From contig NZ_CP035501.1 of NCBI RefSeq assembly GCF_004135585.1, positions 3,419,501 through 3,483,500 of the forward strand: a DNA stretch of 64,000 nt, in the 5' to 3' direction. Under the pieces are notes generated by a model. It was not told where the DNA came from, did not search any database, and worked only from the letters and a program-made list of their open reading frames with translations. Shown in pieces: positions 19,566 through 28,954 of the stretch. The position numbers and the translations under genes are program-made. The number at the start of each line of letters is the position of its first letter. Within the stretch, counting starts at the first letter, position 1. This stretch comes from Sphingosinicella sp. BN140058. Lineage in GTDB: Bacteria; Pseudomonadota; Alphaproteobacteria; Sphingomonadales; Sphingomonadaceae.

Positions 19566-19601
19566 CGCCCGTTCCCGCCCGGTCATCCGCGGGAACGGGC
19601 G
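19566..19601 (+). terminator. Strong hairpin between bamB and der
   Basis: A perfect 13-bp GC-rich stem with a 10-base loop (19566-19578 with 19589-19601), 6 bp after the bamB stop. Only weak T content follows (CCTTCATCTGTT), so it could be a partial terminator, an mRNA-stabilising hairpin or an attenuator lowering der relative to bamB. Confidence 0.5.
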
Positions 19602-19648
19602 CCTTCATCTGTTGACCCTGTCCGCCTGAGGGGGCAGGGCAAGCGGCT

Positions 19649-21019
19649 ATGGCCAAATTGCCCACCATCGCGATCGTCGGCCGCCCCAATGTCGGCAAAT
19701 CCACCCTGTTCAACCGCCTCGTCGGCAAGCGCCTGGCGCTGGTCGACGACCGGCCGGGCGTGACCCGCGACCGGCGCGAAGGCGATGCCAATCTGCTCGG
19801 GCTCGAATTCCGGGTGATCGACACGGCCGGCTACGAGGACGAGGATCCCGATACGCTGCCCGGCCGCATGCGCGCCCAGACCACCGCCGCGGTGCGCGAG
19901 GCGGATGCCGCCTTGTTCCTGTTCGATGCGCGGGCCGGAGTGACCCCGCTGGACGAGGAAATCGGCCGCTGGCTGCGCTCGGAGACCACGCCGGTGATCC
20001 TCGCCGGCAACAAGGCGGAAGGCCGCGCGGGCGAGGCCGGTCTGCTCGAAGCCTGGTCGCTCGGCCTTGGCGAGCCGATCCCGATCAGCGCGGAGCATGG
20101 CGAGGGCGTTGTCGATCTGTTCGAGCATATTCGTCCGCATGTCGAGCGCGAAGATGAGGAAGCGGAGGACGAGCCGGAAGACGAGAATGACCGTCCGCTC
20201 AAGCTCGCCATCGTCGGCCGGCCCAATGCCGGCAAGTCGACCCTGATCAACCGGATCCTCGAGGAGGAGCGGCTGATCACCGGGCCGGAGGCGGGGATCA
20301 CGCGCGACTCGATCTCGATCGACTGGGAATGGCAGTCGCCCGACGGGCGGCTCCGCCCGGTGCGTCTGATCGACACCGCGGGCATGCGCAAGAAGGCGAA
20401 GGTCCAGGACAAGCTCGAGAAACTGTCAGTCGCCGACGGCCGCCGCGCCGTCGAGTTCGCCGAAGTCGTCGTGTTGCTGCTCGATGCGACCCTGGGCCTC
20501 GAAGCGCAGGATCTCCGCATTGCCGATTACGTCCTCCAGGAGGGCCGGGCATTGCTGATCGCGATCAACAAGTGGGACGTCGCCGAAAATCACAGCCACC
20601 TCTTCCAGGGAATCAGCGCGGCACTTCAGGAGGGGCTTTCGCAAGCTCCTGGCGTGCCGCTGCTCTCGGTGTCCGCGATGACCGGCAAGGGGCTCGATCA
20701 GCTCCTCGACGCCGCGTTCAAGGTGCGCGAAGTCTGGTCCCGGCGTGTCTCGACCGGGCAGCTCAACCGCTGGTTCGAGGCGGCGATCGAGCGGAACCCG
20801 CCGCCCGCCCCCGGCGGCAAGCGGATCAAGCTGCGCTACATCACCCAGGTCAACACGCGCCCGCCGGCCTTCGTCATCTTCGGCAATCGGCTCGAAATGC
20901 TGCCCGACAGCTATCTGCGCTATCTGACCAACGGCATGCGTAAGGAGCTCGATTTCGGCGCCGTGCCGGTGCGGCTGTCGACGCGGACGTCGAAGAACCC
21001 GTTCAGCAAGGACGATTGA
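19649..21019 (+). CDS. der: Ribosome biogenesis GTPase Der (EngA)
   Basis: Der is an essential GTPase with two G domains in tandem that acts in late 50S subunit assembly. The 456-residue protein shows the first P-loop GRPNVGKS at residues 11-18 with VIDTAGYED, and a second GRPNAGKST near residue 190 with [11 protein letters not shown] and NKWD, followed by the C-terminal KH-like domain (IKLRYITQ). A negatively charged linker ([16 protein letters not shown]) separates the two domains. It is the third member of the yfgM-bamB-der group and ends 21 bp before a convergent gene. Confidence 0.97.
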   Translation: MAKLPTIAIVGRPNVGKSTLFNRLVGKRLALVDDRPGVTRDRREGDANLLGLEFRVIDTAGYEDEDPDTLPGRMRAQTTAAVREADAALFLFDARAGVTPLDEEIGRWLRSETTPVILAGNKAEGRAGEAGLLEAWSLGLGEPIPISAEHGEGVVDLFEHIRPHVEREDEEAEDEPEDENDRPLKLAIVGRPNAGKSTLINRILEEERLITGPEAGITRDSISIDWEWQSPDGRLRPVRLIDTAGMRKKAKVQDKLEKLSVADGRRAVEFAEVVVLLLDATLGLEAQDLRIADYVLQEGRALLIAINKWDVAENHSHLFQGISAALQEGLSQAPGVPLLSVSAMTGKGLDQLLDAAFKVREVWSRRVSTGQLNRWFEAAIERNPPPAPGGKRIKLRYITQVNTRPPAFVIFGNRLEMLPDSYLRYLTNGMRKELDFGAVPVRLSTRTSKNPFSKDD

Positions 21020-21040
21020 TCGCGGCGCGGCGCCGGTTCC

Positions 21041-22291
21041 TCAATCGGCCGCAGCCTCGGCGCTCCGCCGCATCGGCTGGAGCGCGCCGCGCGCCAGCGA
21101 GCGCCACGCCCATTCCAGCGGCCCGTAGCGAAAGCGATCGAGCCAGGGCTTCGACCAGAGCAGCATCAGCGCCCACGTCGGGAGCACGATCAGCCACAGC
21201 TCGATCCGGCTGAGATGCCCGAACAAGCCCAGGCCATAGCCGAAGAACAGGCTGGTCATCAGGATGCTGGTGCCGAGATAATTGGTGAAGGCTGCCCGTC
21301 CCGCCGCCGCGATCCTGGTGACCAGCGGCCCGCTGCGGCGGGTCAGAAGGATGATCGCGGCTGCGGTGGCGAGGATCATCAGCGGACGCACCGGCACCGT
21401 CGCCGCCCCCCAGATCGCAAACAGCAGCGCGGCGTCGAATTCGGCGCGGATCAGCAGCCAGGCGAGCAGGGCGGAATAAGGAATGCCGATCGCGAACCCT
21501 ATCAGCGCCACCCGGGCATAGCGGCGGGCAGCCCAGGCGCCGGAGAGGAAGCCGGTCTTGAGCGCGGCCATGCCGAACAGCATGTAGCCGAGCGTTTCCC
21601 AGCTGAACAGCAACAGGCCCTTGAACGGGCCGAACAGCTGCACGGTGAACCGGTCCTGGAGGATCGCGGGGTAGGATCCGCGATAGAGCGCCAGTTCCTT
21701 GGCGATCTCCGCGCCGTCGGGTCGACCGAAGCTCCGTTCGACGTCCCGCCAGGCGGCGAGCGCTTCGGCGCTGCTGCCGGGTTCGGCCGCGGCTGCGGCG
21801 GTGAGGAAGAAGCTGCCGCTGATCGCCGCGAACAGGGCGAACTGGATCAGGACCAGGCCGATTCCCCACACGACCAGCGCACGCGGCGCCTTGTCGTGGA
21901 ACAAAGCGGCGATCATTCCGGCAAAGGCGTAGCCGAACAGGATGTCGCCGTGCCAAAGCAGATAATAATGAAGCAGGCCGATCGCGCCGAGCCAGAGCAT
22001 CCGACGGTAGTGGATCGCGGTCGCATTTTCGCCCTTCGTCTCCGCGCCCTGGATCACCAGCAGCATGCTGGCGCCGAACAGGAAGGAGAACAGGCCGCGC
22101 ATCTTGCCGTCGATGAAGACGAAGGCGAACACCCACGCCGCGAGATCCGCCCCGGAGGTCAGCCCGTAGGCCGCGGGATTCATATAGGCCTGGGGCGGCA
22201 TCGCGAAATCGACGATGTTCATCGCCAGGATGCCCATCACCGCCACGCCGCGCACGATGTCGAGCGTGGCGATGCGCGATGTCTCGATCAT
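21041..22291 (-). CDS. DUF418 family integral membrane protein
   Basis: A 416-residue polytopic membrane protein. The N-terminus (RIATLDIVRGVAVMGILAMN) and the C-terminal region with a conserved LxTN-like FTNYLGTSILMT match the DUF418/YeiB family, related to acyltransferase-3-like membrane proteins of unknown function. I chose the ATG at 22291, preceded by GGGAG, over one 20 codons upstream. About ten hydrophobic segments are visible. It may modify a cell-surface compound, but substrates are unknown. It is convergent with der. Confidence 0.8.
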   Translation of the reverse strand: MIETSRIATLDIVRGVAVMGILAMNIVDFAMPPQAYMNPAAYGLTSGADLAAWVFAFVFIDGKMRGLFSFLFGASMLLVIQGAETKGENATAIHYRRMLWLGAIGLLHYYLLWHGDILFGYAFAGMIAALFHDKAPRALVVWGIGLVLIQFALFAAISGSFFLTAAAAAEPGSSAEALAAWRDVERSFGRPDGAEIAKELALYRGSYPAILQDRFTVQLFGPFKGLLLFSWETLGYMLFGMAALKTGFLSGAWAARRYARVALIGFAIGIPYSALLAWLLIRAEFDAALLFAIWGAATVPVRPLMILATAAAIILLTRRSGPLVTRIAAAGRAAFTNYLGTSILMTSLFFGYGLGLFGHLSRIELWLIVLPTWALMLLWSKPWLDRFRYGPLEWAWRSLARGALQPMRRSAEAAAD

Positions 22292-22358
22292 TGCGGCTCC
22301 CTGCTGCGCTCGCACGGGAGCGTTCTTCGGTGGCGACGGCGTCGCCGCCACCTGGCGG

Positions 22359-22838
22359 TCATTCCTGAGAAGGCTTGGATTGGAGCTGGATGTAGTTGGC
22401 GAGGCCCATCTGACGGATCATGTCGAATTGCCGCTCGAGATAGTCGATATGCTCCTCCTCGTTGCCGAGGATCTCGGCGAAGAGGTCGCGGCTGACGAAG
22501 TCGCGCACCGACTCGCAATGGGCGATCGCGCCCTTCAACTGCTCGGCCGCTTCGAGTTCCACGTCGAGATCGGCACGCAGCGCTTCCTCGACATTCTCGC
22601 CGATCCGAAGACGGCCCATCAGCTGGAAGTTGGGCAGGCCATCGAGGAACAGGATGCGTTCCGCCAGACGATCGGCGTGCTTCATCTCGTCGATCGACTC
22701 GTGGCGCTCGAACTCGGCGAGGTGGCCGATGCCCCAATGGTCGAACAGGCGGTAGTGGAGCCAATATTGGTTCACCGCCGTGAGTTCGTTCTTAAGCGCT
22801 TCGTTGAGCAGCTCGATGACTCGCGCGTCGCCTTTCAT
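22359..22838 (-). CDS. bfr: Bacterioferritin
   Basis: A heme-containing ferritin that stores iron as a ferric mineral in a 24-subunit shell. The 159-residue sequence has all ferroxidase ligands at canonical positions: Glu18, Glu51, His54, Glu94, Glu127 and His130, plus the inter-subunit heme ligand Met52. The start is supported by AGGGAG just upstream. The bfd gene lies upstream on the same strand with an 86-bp gap, which suggests one iron-storage/release operon. Confidence 0.97.
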   Translation of the reverse strand: MKGDARVIELLNEALKNELTAVNQYWLHYRLFDHWGIGHLAEFERHESIDEMKHADRLAERILFLDGLPNFQLMGRLRIGENVEEALRADLDVELEAAEQLKGAIAHCESVRDFVSRDLFAEILGNEEEHIDYLERQFDMIRQMGLANYIQLQSKPSQE

Positions 22839-22924
22839 GTTCGGCTCCCTGTGGTGCTGAGGAGCCTTTCGGACGATGGGCGTGCAGCGTCAAGCCTTCG
22901 TGCACGCGGCACGACGGGGCGGGG

Positions 22925-23095
22925 TCAGGCTGCGTTCTGCTCCGCGGCGATCAATTCCTTGGCGAAGGAAAAGCATTGCCCGCAGCGCGGCTTGCGGCCG
23001 AAGCTGCGATACGCACTGGTGGGACAGGAAGCGCCCTCGCGCGCAGCCTTGCGCACGTCGCATTCACGAATCGCATTGCAGACACAGACGATCAT
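22925..23095 (-). CDS. bfd: Bacterioferritin-associated ferredoxin
   Basis: A 56-residue [2Fe-2S] protein (MIVCVCNAIRECDVRKAA...) that reduces bacterioferritin to release stored iron. The four cluster cysteines fall at residues 4, 6, 38 and 41, the same numbering as E. coli Bfd, with the RCGQC signature. It ends in EQNAA and is slightly shorter than the E. coli protein (64). The ribosome site is weak. It lies directly upstream of bfr in the same direction, and its short promoter region carries a possible Fur-like dyad. Confidence 0.93.
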   Translation of the reverse strand: MIVCVCNAIRECDVRKAAREGASCPTSAYRSFGRKPRCGQCFSFAKELIAAEQNAA

Positions 23096-23115
23096 GCTGA
23101 TCGGCTTAGCCGATA

Positions 23116-23132
23116 ATGAGACTAAGTCGCAA
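23116..23132 (-). promoter_or_regulatory. Possible Fur-family operator upstream of bfd
   Basis: On the bfd strand the sequence TTGCGACTTAGTCTCAT is an imperfect dyad (GCGAC/GTCTC arms around TTA), flanked by GATAATG on the other strand. Its position 21 bp before the bfd start would suit iron control of bfd. The match to a Fur box is by eye only. Confidence 0.3.
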
Positions 23133-23135
23133 TAG

Positions 23136-23564
23136 CTAACGTTCCGACTTTCGGATCATCAGTTTCAGGCCGGACCAGACGGGATCGACGGCACAGACCT
23201 TCACGTCCACCAGGCCGGTGGGAAGCGCGACGGCGCGGATCACATCCTCGGTGACGTCGCTGGCGAGCCCCGCCGACTTCTTCGGCCACGACACCCAGAG
23301 GAAACCGGCCGGCGCGAGGAGAGGACGCAATTGCGCAACCTTTTCTTCGAGCATCGCACGGCAAGTGACGAAAAGATGGGCAGCCTCCACCCCGTGGGCC
23401 GGCGCTTCGAGCAGGTGAAGCTCGAGTCCCGCTGCCTCGATCTCCGCCCGCACGCTGTCGGGCATGTCGTCCCACCAGACGCGCAGTCCGTTCTTGAGCG
23501 AAAGCTTGCGGGCGAGCGGGCTCCCGGAATAGCCGCTCGGCGCCGCCTGCTGCGCTTCAGCCAA
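23136..23564 (-). CDS. DUF3052 domain protein
   Basis: A 142-residue soluble protein whose whole length fits the DUF3052 family: GYSGSPLARKLSLKNG at the N-terminus, HLFVTCRAMLEEK in the middle, LWVSWPKKSAG and LVDVKVCAVDPVWSGLK at the C-terminus. The fold resembles a methyltransferase-like sheet but no SAM motif is seen; the function is unknown. The start is a TTG with a poor ribosome site inside the end of the preceding gene (8-base overlap), so it is probably translated by coupling. Confidence 0.8.
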   Translation of the reverse strand: MAEAQQAAPSGYSGSPLARKLSLKNGLRVWWDDMPDSVRAEIEAAGLELHLLEAPAHGVEAAHLFVTCRAMLEEKVAQLRPLLAPAGFLWVSWPKKSAGLASDVTEDVIRAVALPTGLVDVKVCAVDPVWSGLKLMIRKSER

Positions 23565-24918
23565 TGCCGTGGGCTTTGAGGAAGCCGGTCAGCGCCGCGC
23601 TTCCCGCCGTTCCCGCAATGCCGAGGGCCCAGCTGCCGACCTTCTTGAGCAGGGCGACAGCAGTCTTTTCATCGCCATTCTCGGCCTTGCCCGCAGCTTT
23701 CTCGATCAGCTCGGCCTCGATCTCGGCGTCGTCGTTGCCGGTGCCGCGTACCTGGAGCGCGAGATCGCGCAGCGCTGCTACGAGCGCAGGATCCCCGCTC
23801 TGGTTGACGCTGCCGGTGACCGTGGCGCTGGCCGCGGGCCCGACCGCCACGCTTTGACTGTTGCTGACGTCGACATCATATTTCGTGCCCATGTGATCCA
23901 CCCTTTCGATGGTGAAGTTCTGCTCGACGTAGATTTGCGCCTGCTCCACGTCGTCGAGCATCTGGAGCAGCTTGCGGCGAATGTTGGGCCGCATCGGGCT
24001 CGCCGCCAGCTCCCGGCGCAGGCCGTCGATCCGGCCGGGATAGAGGCGCGCGAATGCGGCATAGCAATAAGCGGTGAGATCCGTGGTGCCTTGCACCTTG
24101 TCCCGAAGACGGCTGACGTGCCGTGTATATTCGTTGAAGACCTCCTGGACTCGTTCGTGATCCAGGTCGGAATCCGGCATTGCGCAGATTTGCGAGAGCG
24201 CCTCGACATCCTGCAGCATCCGGACGAGATAGGTTCTCACCGTCCGCGCGCCGCTGCGATACGCCGTCGCCCGTCCGGTGGCGGCGCCCTGCGGTGGGAA
24301 GATCGTGAACAGTTCGAACGGCTTGCCGACGCCTGCGATGGTGAGACGAATGCCCACGGGCTGGCCAGGCGGCACCGCTTCTAGTGCGGCATCGGTCTCG
24401 GCCACCACGAACGCGCGACCCGAACGGACATGCCCGGCGCCGGCATCGGTGCCGCGCTTGACCGTCGCAGCGGCCCACAGGCGACCGCTTGCCTGACCCT
24501 GGCGGCCCAGCGGCCGGCCTTCGCTGCGAGCGCCGGCGAGGCGAACCGGTCGATCGAGCAGTGCGCGGGCGATCGTGCAGACCTCGTCCAGATCCTGGGG
24601 CTCCGGGCGGATTCTGAACAGGAACTCGAAGCGGCCGTTCACCAGGCCGTCGAAATAGCAGGCCTTGCGCACGAGGCTGACCTCAGCCCCGTTGCTCAGC
24701 CGCCGGGGCAGGCTCAAGCGCAGCCCGGGCACGCCGCAGACCAGGCTGTTCTCGCCGATCCACGACTCGAAGCCCTTGAGCAGCCGCATGCGCACCGCAC
24801 CGATGCCGCGCAGATAGCCGAATGTCGGGTCGGGCCAGCGCGGCCGGGTCAGCCGGGTCACCGGTGCGGCCTGAAGGCTCCTGAAGTCGCAGAAGGGCAG
24901 CACCACCGTAACGAGCAA
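23557..24918 (-). CDS. Unrecognised multidomain protein with conflict-system-like linker
   Basis: A 453-residue protein I cannot assign. The start is a TTG at 24918 behind a G-rich site; an ATG at 24792 (MRLLKGFESWIGE) is an alternative. Residues ~1-240 look beta-rich (FESWIGENSLVCGVPGLRL, FDGLVNGRFEFLFRI), ~255-345 are helical, and ~346-376 form a polar Gly/Ser/Asn segment (DVSNSQSVAVGPAASA then TVTGSVNQSGD). Such a segment recalls linkers in bacterial conflict/NTPase-associated proteins. After a charged helix, residues 427-453 are a Gly/Ala-rich hydrophobic helix (WALGIAGTAGSAALTGFL) that could insert into a membrane. It overlaps DUF3052 by 8 bases. Confidence 0.6.
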   Translation of the reverse strand: MLVTVVLPFCDFRSLQAAPVTRLTRPRWPDPTFGYLRGIGAVRMRLLKGFESWIGENSLVCGVPGLRLSLPRRLSNGAEVSLVRKACYFDGLVNGRFEFLFRIRPEPQDLDEVCTIARALLDRPVRLAGARSEGRPLGRQGQASGRLWAAATVKRGTDAGAGHVRSGRAFVVAETDAALEAVPPGQPVGIRLTIAGVGKPFELFTIFPPQGAATGRATAYRSGARTVRTYLVRMLQDVEALSQICAMPDSDLDHERVQEVFNEYTRHVSRLRDKVQGTTDLTAYCYAAFARLYPGRIDGLRRELAASPMRPNIRRKLLQMLDDVEQAQIYVEQNFTIERVDHMGTKYDVDVSNSQSVAVGPAASATVTGSVNQSGDPALVAALRDLALQVRGTGNDDAEIEAELIEKAAGKAENGDEKTAVALLKKVGSWALGIAGTAGSAALTGFLKAHGIG

Positions 24919-25231
24919 ATCCGCCCCCCGATGTAAGTGGGGGTCGGCGCACGATGTCCTTTTGAGGGGCGCTGGCGCCGATCCCGGCTACGCTACGACA
25001 AGGTTCTTGCGAGCCCCGCCGCATCGCTATGCTGCCGCCTTGCGACGGCAATCCTCGCTTGATCCACTAGATGCAAATCCAAGCGACCTGCCTATGATGT
25101 GCTGCCGCCATGCCCGGAGGCCCGACGTCAACGCCCGGTCCTCTGCCGGGTATTCCCATTGTACCGGAAATTCGCTGCGCCGCCAATGGCCTCGCACTGG
25201 CAGCGCAACGGCGGTCGCGAGGTCGGCCCCG
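24919..25231. other. Gene-free interval downstream of purL
   Basis: 313 bp between the purL stop and the start of the unrecognised gene on the same strand. I see no convincing ORF, tRNA or strong hairpin; it presumably holds the promoter of the 23557-24918 gene. Confidence 0.5.
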
Positions 25232-27448
25232 TCAGGCGACGGTGAGTTCGCCGCCCATCAGCTGCGGGAAGAAGGCCTCGTTGGACTCGCGCAGCTGGGT
25301 GAGCTTGACGTCCAGCCCGCCATCCTCACCGACGAGCGCGTCGCCGCCGGTGGTGCCGGCGAAGGTGATCGGCACGCCGGCCTCGTGGGCAGCGTGCTGC
25401 AGCGCCTCGCCGTCCGCCGTCGTCACCAGGTAGCGGCCCTGATCCTCTCCGAACAGCATGGCATGCGGATCGGTGCCGAACAGATCGGCGTCGAGCATCG
25501 CACCGACGCCGCCCGCAAGCGCCATCTCGGCGAGGGCGACCAGCAGTCCGCCATCCGACAGATCGTGAACGGCGGTGAGCGCGCCGGCGCCGATCTGCGC
25601 GCGAACGAAATCGCCATTCCTGCGCTCGACGGCGAGATCAACCGGTGGCGGCGGCCCGTCTTCGCGGCCGGCGATCTCGCGCAGCCACAGCGACTGGCCG
25701 AGATGCCCCCTGGTCTCACCGATCAGGTAGATCGGCTGGCCCTCGCCCTTGAAGGCGATCGTCGCCGACTGCCGCCAGTCTTTGAGCAGGCCGATGCCGC
25801 CGATCGCCGGGGTCGGCAGGATCGCGGAGCCGCTGCCATCTTCATTCTTGGTTTCGTTGTAGAGCGAGACGTTGCCCGACACGATCGGGAAGTCGAGCGC
25901 CGTACATGCTTCCGCCATGCCGTGGATGCAGCCGACGAACTGGCCCATGATCTCGGGCCGCTGCGGATTGCCGAAATTCATGCAATCGGTCGTCGCGAGC
26001 GGAGTCGCGCCGACGGCGATCAGGTTGCGCCAGCATTCGGCGATGGCCTGCTTGCCGCCCTCGTACGGATCGGCATAGCAGTAACGCGGCGTCACGTCGG
26101 TGGCGATCGCCAGGCCCTTGTCGGTGCCGTGGACGCGGACCACGGCGGCGTCGCCGCCGGGCCGCTGGACGGTGTCGGCCCCGACCATGTGATCATATTG
26201 CTCCCAGATCCAGCGGCGGCTGGCGAGATCGGGCGAGCCGATCAGGGTCAGCAGATCGGCACCGGGCTCGGTGCCGCTCGGAACGCCGGCGAGCGGCGCC
26301 GGCTTCGGGGTTTCGACCCAGGGACGATCGTAGCAGGGCGCGTCGTCGGCGAGAGGCGCCAGCGGGATGTCGGCGACGATCGCATCGTTCCAGCGCAGCA
26401 CCAGATGGCCGGTATCGGTCACCTTGCCGATCACCGCGAAATCGAGTTCCCATTTGCGGAAGATCGCCTCGGCCTCGGCCTCGCGGCCGGGCTTCAGCAC
26501 CATCAGCATGCGCTCCTGGCTTTCGGAGAGCATCATCTCGTAAGGCGTCATGCCCTCTTCGCGGCAGGGGACGCTGTTCATGTCGAGCTCAAGACCGACT
26601 CCGCCCTTCGAAGCCATCTCGACCGAAGAGGAGGTCAGGCCGGCCGCGCCCATGTCCTGGATCGCGACGATCGCGTCCGACGACATCAGCTCGAGACACG
26701 CCTCGATCAGCAATTTCTCGGTGAACGGATCGCCGACCTGCACCGTCGGGCGCTTCTCCTCGCTGTCTTCCGAGAAGTCGGCCGAGGCCATGGTCGCGCC
26801 GTGGATGCCGTCGCGGCCCGTCTTGGAACCGACGTATACGACCGGATTGCCGATGCCGGCCGCGGCCGAATAGAAGATCTTGTCGGTGTCGGCCACGCCG
26901 ACGGTCATCGCGTTGACGAGGATGTTGCCGTCATAAGCGGCATGAAAATTCACCTCCCCGCCCACGGTCGGCACCCCGACGCAATTGCCGTAGCCGCCGA
27001 TGCCCGACACCACGCCCGCAATCAGGTGCCGCATCTTCGGATGGTCGGGGCGGCCGAAGCGCAGCGCGTTCAAGTTGGCAACGGGGCGCGCGCCCATGGT
27101 GAAGACGTCGCGCAGGATGCCGCCGACGCCGGTCGCCGCACCCTGATAGGGCTCGATGTAGGACGGGTGGTTGTGGCTCTCCATCTTGAAGATCGCCGCC
27201 TGGCCGTCGCCGATGTCCACCACGCCCGCATTCTCGCCGGGACCCTGGATCACCCAGGGCGCGGAGGTCGGCAGCTTTTTCAGATGGACGCGCGAGGATT
27301 TGTAGGAGCAATGCTCCGACCACATTACCGAGAAGATGCCAAGCTCGGTGATGTTCGGCTCGCGTCCCATCGCGTGGAGCACGCGCTGATATTCGTCGGG
27401 GGACAGGCCGTGCTCGGCGACGATCTCGGGGGTGATGGATTCGCTCAT
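25232..27448 (-). CDS. purL: Phosphoribosylformylglycinamidine synthase, large (PurL) subunit
   Basis: The ATP-dependent synthetase subunit that makes FGAM from FGAR in purine synthesis, working with PurS and PurQ (not in the window). The 738-residue small-type PurL shows the N-terminal [12 protein letters not shown] motif, [17 protein letters not shown] and [15 protein letters not shown], then [10 protein letters not shown], the second ATP-like half ([12 protein letters not shown]), and [14 protein letters not shown] at the C-terminus. I chose the ATG at 27448 (MSESITPE) because TAGGAGG lies upstream. It is divergent from a VOC-family gene. Confidence 0.96.
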   Translation of the reverse strand: MSESITPEIVAEHGLSPDEYQRVLHAMGREPNITELGIFSVMWSEHCSYKSSRVHLKKLPTSAPWVIQGPGENAGVVDIGDGQAAIFKMESHNHPSYIEPYQGAATGVGGILRDVFTMGARPVANLNALRFGRPDHPKMRHLIAGVVSGIGGYGNCVGVPTVGGEVNFHAAYDGNILVNAMTVGVADTDKIFYSAAAGIGNPVVYVGSKTGRDGIHGATMASADFSEDSEEKRPTVQVGDPFTEKLLIEACLELMSSDAIVAIQDMGAAGLTSSSVEMASKGGVGLELDMNSVPCREEGMTPYEMMLSESQERMLMVLKPGREAEAEAIFRKWELDFAVIGKVTDTGHLVLRWNDAIVADIPLAPLADDAPCYDRPWVETPKPAPLAGVPSGTEPGADLLTLIGSPDLASRRWIWEQYDHMVGADTVQRPGGDAAVVRVHGTDKGLAIATDVTPRYCYADPYEGGKQAIAECWRNLIAVGATPLATTDCMNFGNPQRPEIMGQFVGCIHGMAEACTALDFPIVSGNVSLYNETKNEDGSGSAILPTPAIGGIGLLKDWRQSATIAFKGEGQPIYLIGETRGHLGQSLWLREIAGREDGPPPPVDLAVERRNGDFVRAQIGAGALTAVHDLSDGGLLVALAEMALAGGVGAMLDADLFGTDPHAMLFGEDQGRYLVTTADGEALQHAAHEAGVPITFAGTTGGDALVGEDGGLDVKLTQLRESNEAFFPQLMGGELTVA

Positions 27449-27539
27449 GCGCGGCCTCCTAATGGTTCCCGCCCGATTTGTCGAAACCCGCCGCACATGG
27501 TAAGGTGATCACGTTTTGTTCTCAGCAAAGGAGGTCGAA

Positions 27540-28010
27540 ATGAGCGTCAGGCCGGTTCCGGCGGGTTATGCGAGCATCACGCCCTATCTTGTGGTCGATA
27601 ATGCCGAAAAGGCTATCGCCTTCTACGCACAGGCTTTTGGCGCCGAGGAGACGCTTCGGATGGCGATGGGTAATCGCATCGGCCATGCCGAGCTGCGGAT
27701 CGCCGACTCGATGCTCATGCTTGCCGACGAATTCCCGGAGATGGACATCGTCGGCCCGAAGACTCGTGGCGGCGCGACGTCCAGCCTGCTGCTCTACACC
27801 GAGGATGTCGACGGATTGTTCGCGCGGGCGATTTCGGCGGGCGCCACCGAGGAGCGGCCGCCGGTCGACGAATTCTGGGGCGATCGGCGCGGCACCATCG
27901 TCGATCCGTTCGGCCATCGCTGGTCGCTTGCCACCCACAAGGAAGATGTCGACGCAGCGGAGATGCAGCGCCGCATGCAAAGCATGATGGCGTCCGGCGA
28001 GCCGAGCTGA
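27540..28010 (+). CDS. PhnB-like VOC (glyoxalase/bleomycin resistance fold) protein
   Basis: A 156-residue protein with two beta-alpha-beta-beta-beta halves of the vicinal oxygen chelate fold: ITPYLVVDNAEKAIAFY, a central HAELRIADSMLMLADE and RRGTIVDPFGHRWSLATH. This is the PhnB/YdcC-type group often called glyoxalase-like, whose substrates are mostly unknown. The ATG at 27540 follows AAAGGAGG. It is transcribed divergently from purL and followed by a strong terminator. Confidence 0.85.
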   Translation: MSVRPVPAGYASITPYLVVDNAEKAIAFYAQAFGAEETLRMAMGNRIGHAELRIADSMLMLADEFPEMDIVGPKTRGGATSSLLLYTEDVDGLFARAISAGATEERPPVDEFWGDRRGTIVDPFGHRWSLATHKEDVDAAEMQRRMQSMMASGEPS

Positions 28011-28058
28011 TCGCAGACGATCGGGCTGCGCGGTGAGGACCTGACGGGTGCAAAGAAA

Positions 28059-28086
28059 AAGGTGGGAGCCGGATGGCTCCCACCTT
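28059..28086 (-). terminator. Bidirectional intrinsic terminator
   Basis: A perfect 12-bp stem (AAGGTGGGAGCC, 28059-28070, with 28075-28086) around a GGAT loop. On the minus strand it is followed by TTTCTTTG, making it a good terminator for the lipoprotein gene; on the plus strand it lies 48 bp after the VOC gene stop. Confidence 0.8.
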
Positions 28087-28098
28087 CTTGTCGCATGA

Positions 28099-28124
28099 GA
28101 TCCGTTCGTGCGGGCGAACGGATC
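28099..28124. other. Second hairpin next to the lipoprotein stop
   Basis: A perfect 10-bp stem (GATCCGTTCG with CGAACGGATC) around a 6-base loop, 6 bp downstream of the lipoprotein stop and 12 bp from the main terminator. Tandem hairpins here may act as a double terminator or protect the transcript 3' end. Confidence 0.5.
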
Positions 28125-28130
28125 GGTCGA

Positions 28131-28511
28131 TCAGGCCTTGCAGCTCTGGCTGCCCTTGCCGGGCGCGGTGAGGGTGACTTCCTTGGCATTGTCGGAGACC
28201 GACCAGCCTTCGCCCTTGTAGGGCGGCTTGCCGCCTTCGGTGTTCAGCACGGTTGGGGTGCCATCCTTCTCGGTGCGGGCACGGGCGGTGTTGTTGGTGT
28301 AGAAGTCGACGTAGACGAGGCTGTTGTCCTTGCAGCGGAAGGTTCGGCTGGCCTGGATCATCGGCGGTGCCTCGACCGGCGGCGCCTTCTTGAGTGCATC
28401 GGCCTGGGTGTCGACCGGCCCGGCGACGATCGTCTCCGGCTCGCTGTTGCAGGCGGCAAGGCCCAGAAATGCCGCGCAGGACACGGCGACGAGGAAGGGG
28501 GTCTTGTTCAT
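28131..28511 (-). CDS. Small lipoprotein, possibly MliC-like
   Basis: A 126-residue protein with a lipoprotein signal and lipobox GLAAC (Cys21), then a Pro/Ala-rich linker and a ~70-residue C-terminal domain from residue ~58 (FRCKDNSLVYVDFYTNNTA ... GWSVSDNAKEVTLTAPGK) with cysteines near both ends. The layout (RC at the start, strand-rich body, a GxxW segment and xxATL-type end) is reminiscent of the membrane-bound inhibitor of C-type lysozyme, MliC, but the match is weak. It ends at a double hairpin. Confidence 0.55.
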   Translation of the reverse strand: MNKTPFLVAVSCAAFLGLAACNSEPETIVAGPVDTQADALKKAPPVEAPPMIQASRTFRCKDNSLVYVDFYTNNTARARTEKDGTPTVLNTEGGKPPYKGEGWSVSDNAKEVTLTAPGKGSQSCKA

Positions 28512-28702
28512 AGGTTTTTCTTCGCCACCTTATCCGAGTGCGTCAAGGTGAAATTGCAACGGCTGCGCCGAGCAGGGAAGCGGGCACGCTACGAGGCGGA
28601 CAATTTCGCATCCGAACCGATATCTGCTGATAGCGATAAAGGTTGCGGTCGGTGCCATTATCCGTACCCTAAAAGGTCGCAAAGGTGAAGAACGGAGCCC
28701 AA

Positions 28703-28954
28703 ATGCAGCGTGTCCGCATCGGACTGACGGGACTTGCCTTCGTGTTCGTCCTCGTGCTGCTCGGTGCCGTGTTCACGCGGCCGACGGCGGAAGCGCCGAT
28801 CACCGTGAACAATCTCGAATCGAATGCGACCGGATCGGAGGCCGACATCGGCAATGCCGGCGAGCCGACCGAACCTCTCGCCGAGCTCGGCGTCGCTCCG
28901 GGCAACGTCGACGCCAACAAGGCAGGAGCGGTTGCGCCGGCCGACGCGCGCTGA
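28703..28954 (+). CDS. Small single-pass membrane or exported protein
   Basis: An 83-residue protein starting at an ATG behind CGGAG, with one hydrophobic segment (VRIGLTGLAFVFVLVLLGAVF, given in part: IGLTGLAFVFVLVLLG) and an acidic, Ala/Asn-rich tail. No family recognised. The tail end overlaps the probable start of the next gene by 23 bp, so the two may form a unit; an N-terminal anchored periplasmic tail is the likely topology. Confidence 0.6.
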   Translation: MQRVRIGLTGLAFVFVLVLLGAVFTRPTAEAPITVNNLESNATGSEADIGNAGEPTEPLAELGVAPGNVDANKAGAVAPADAR

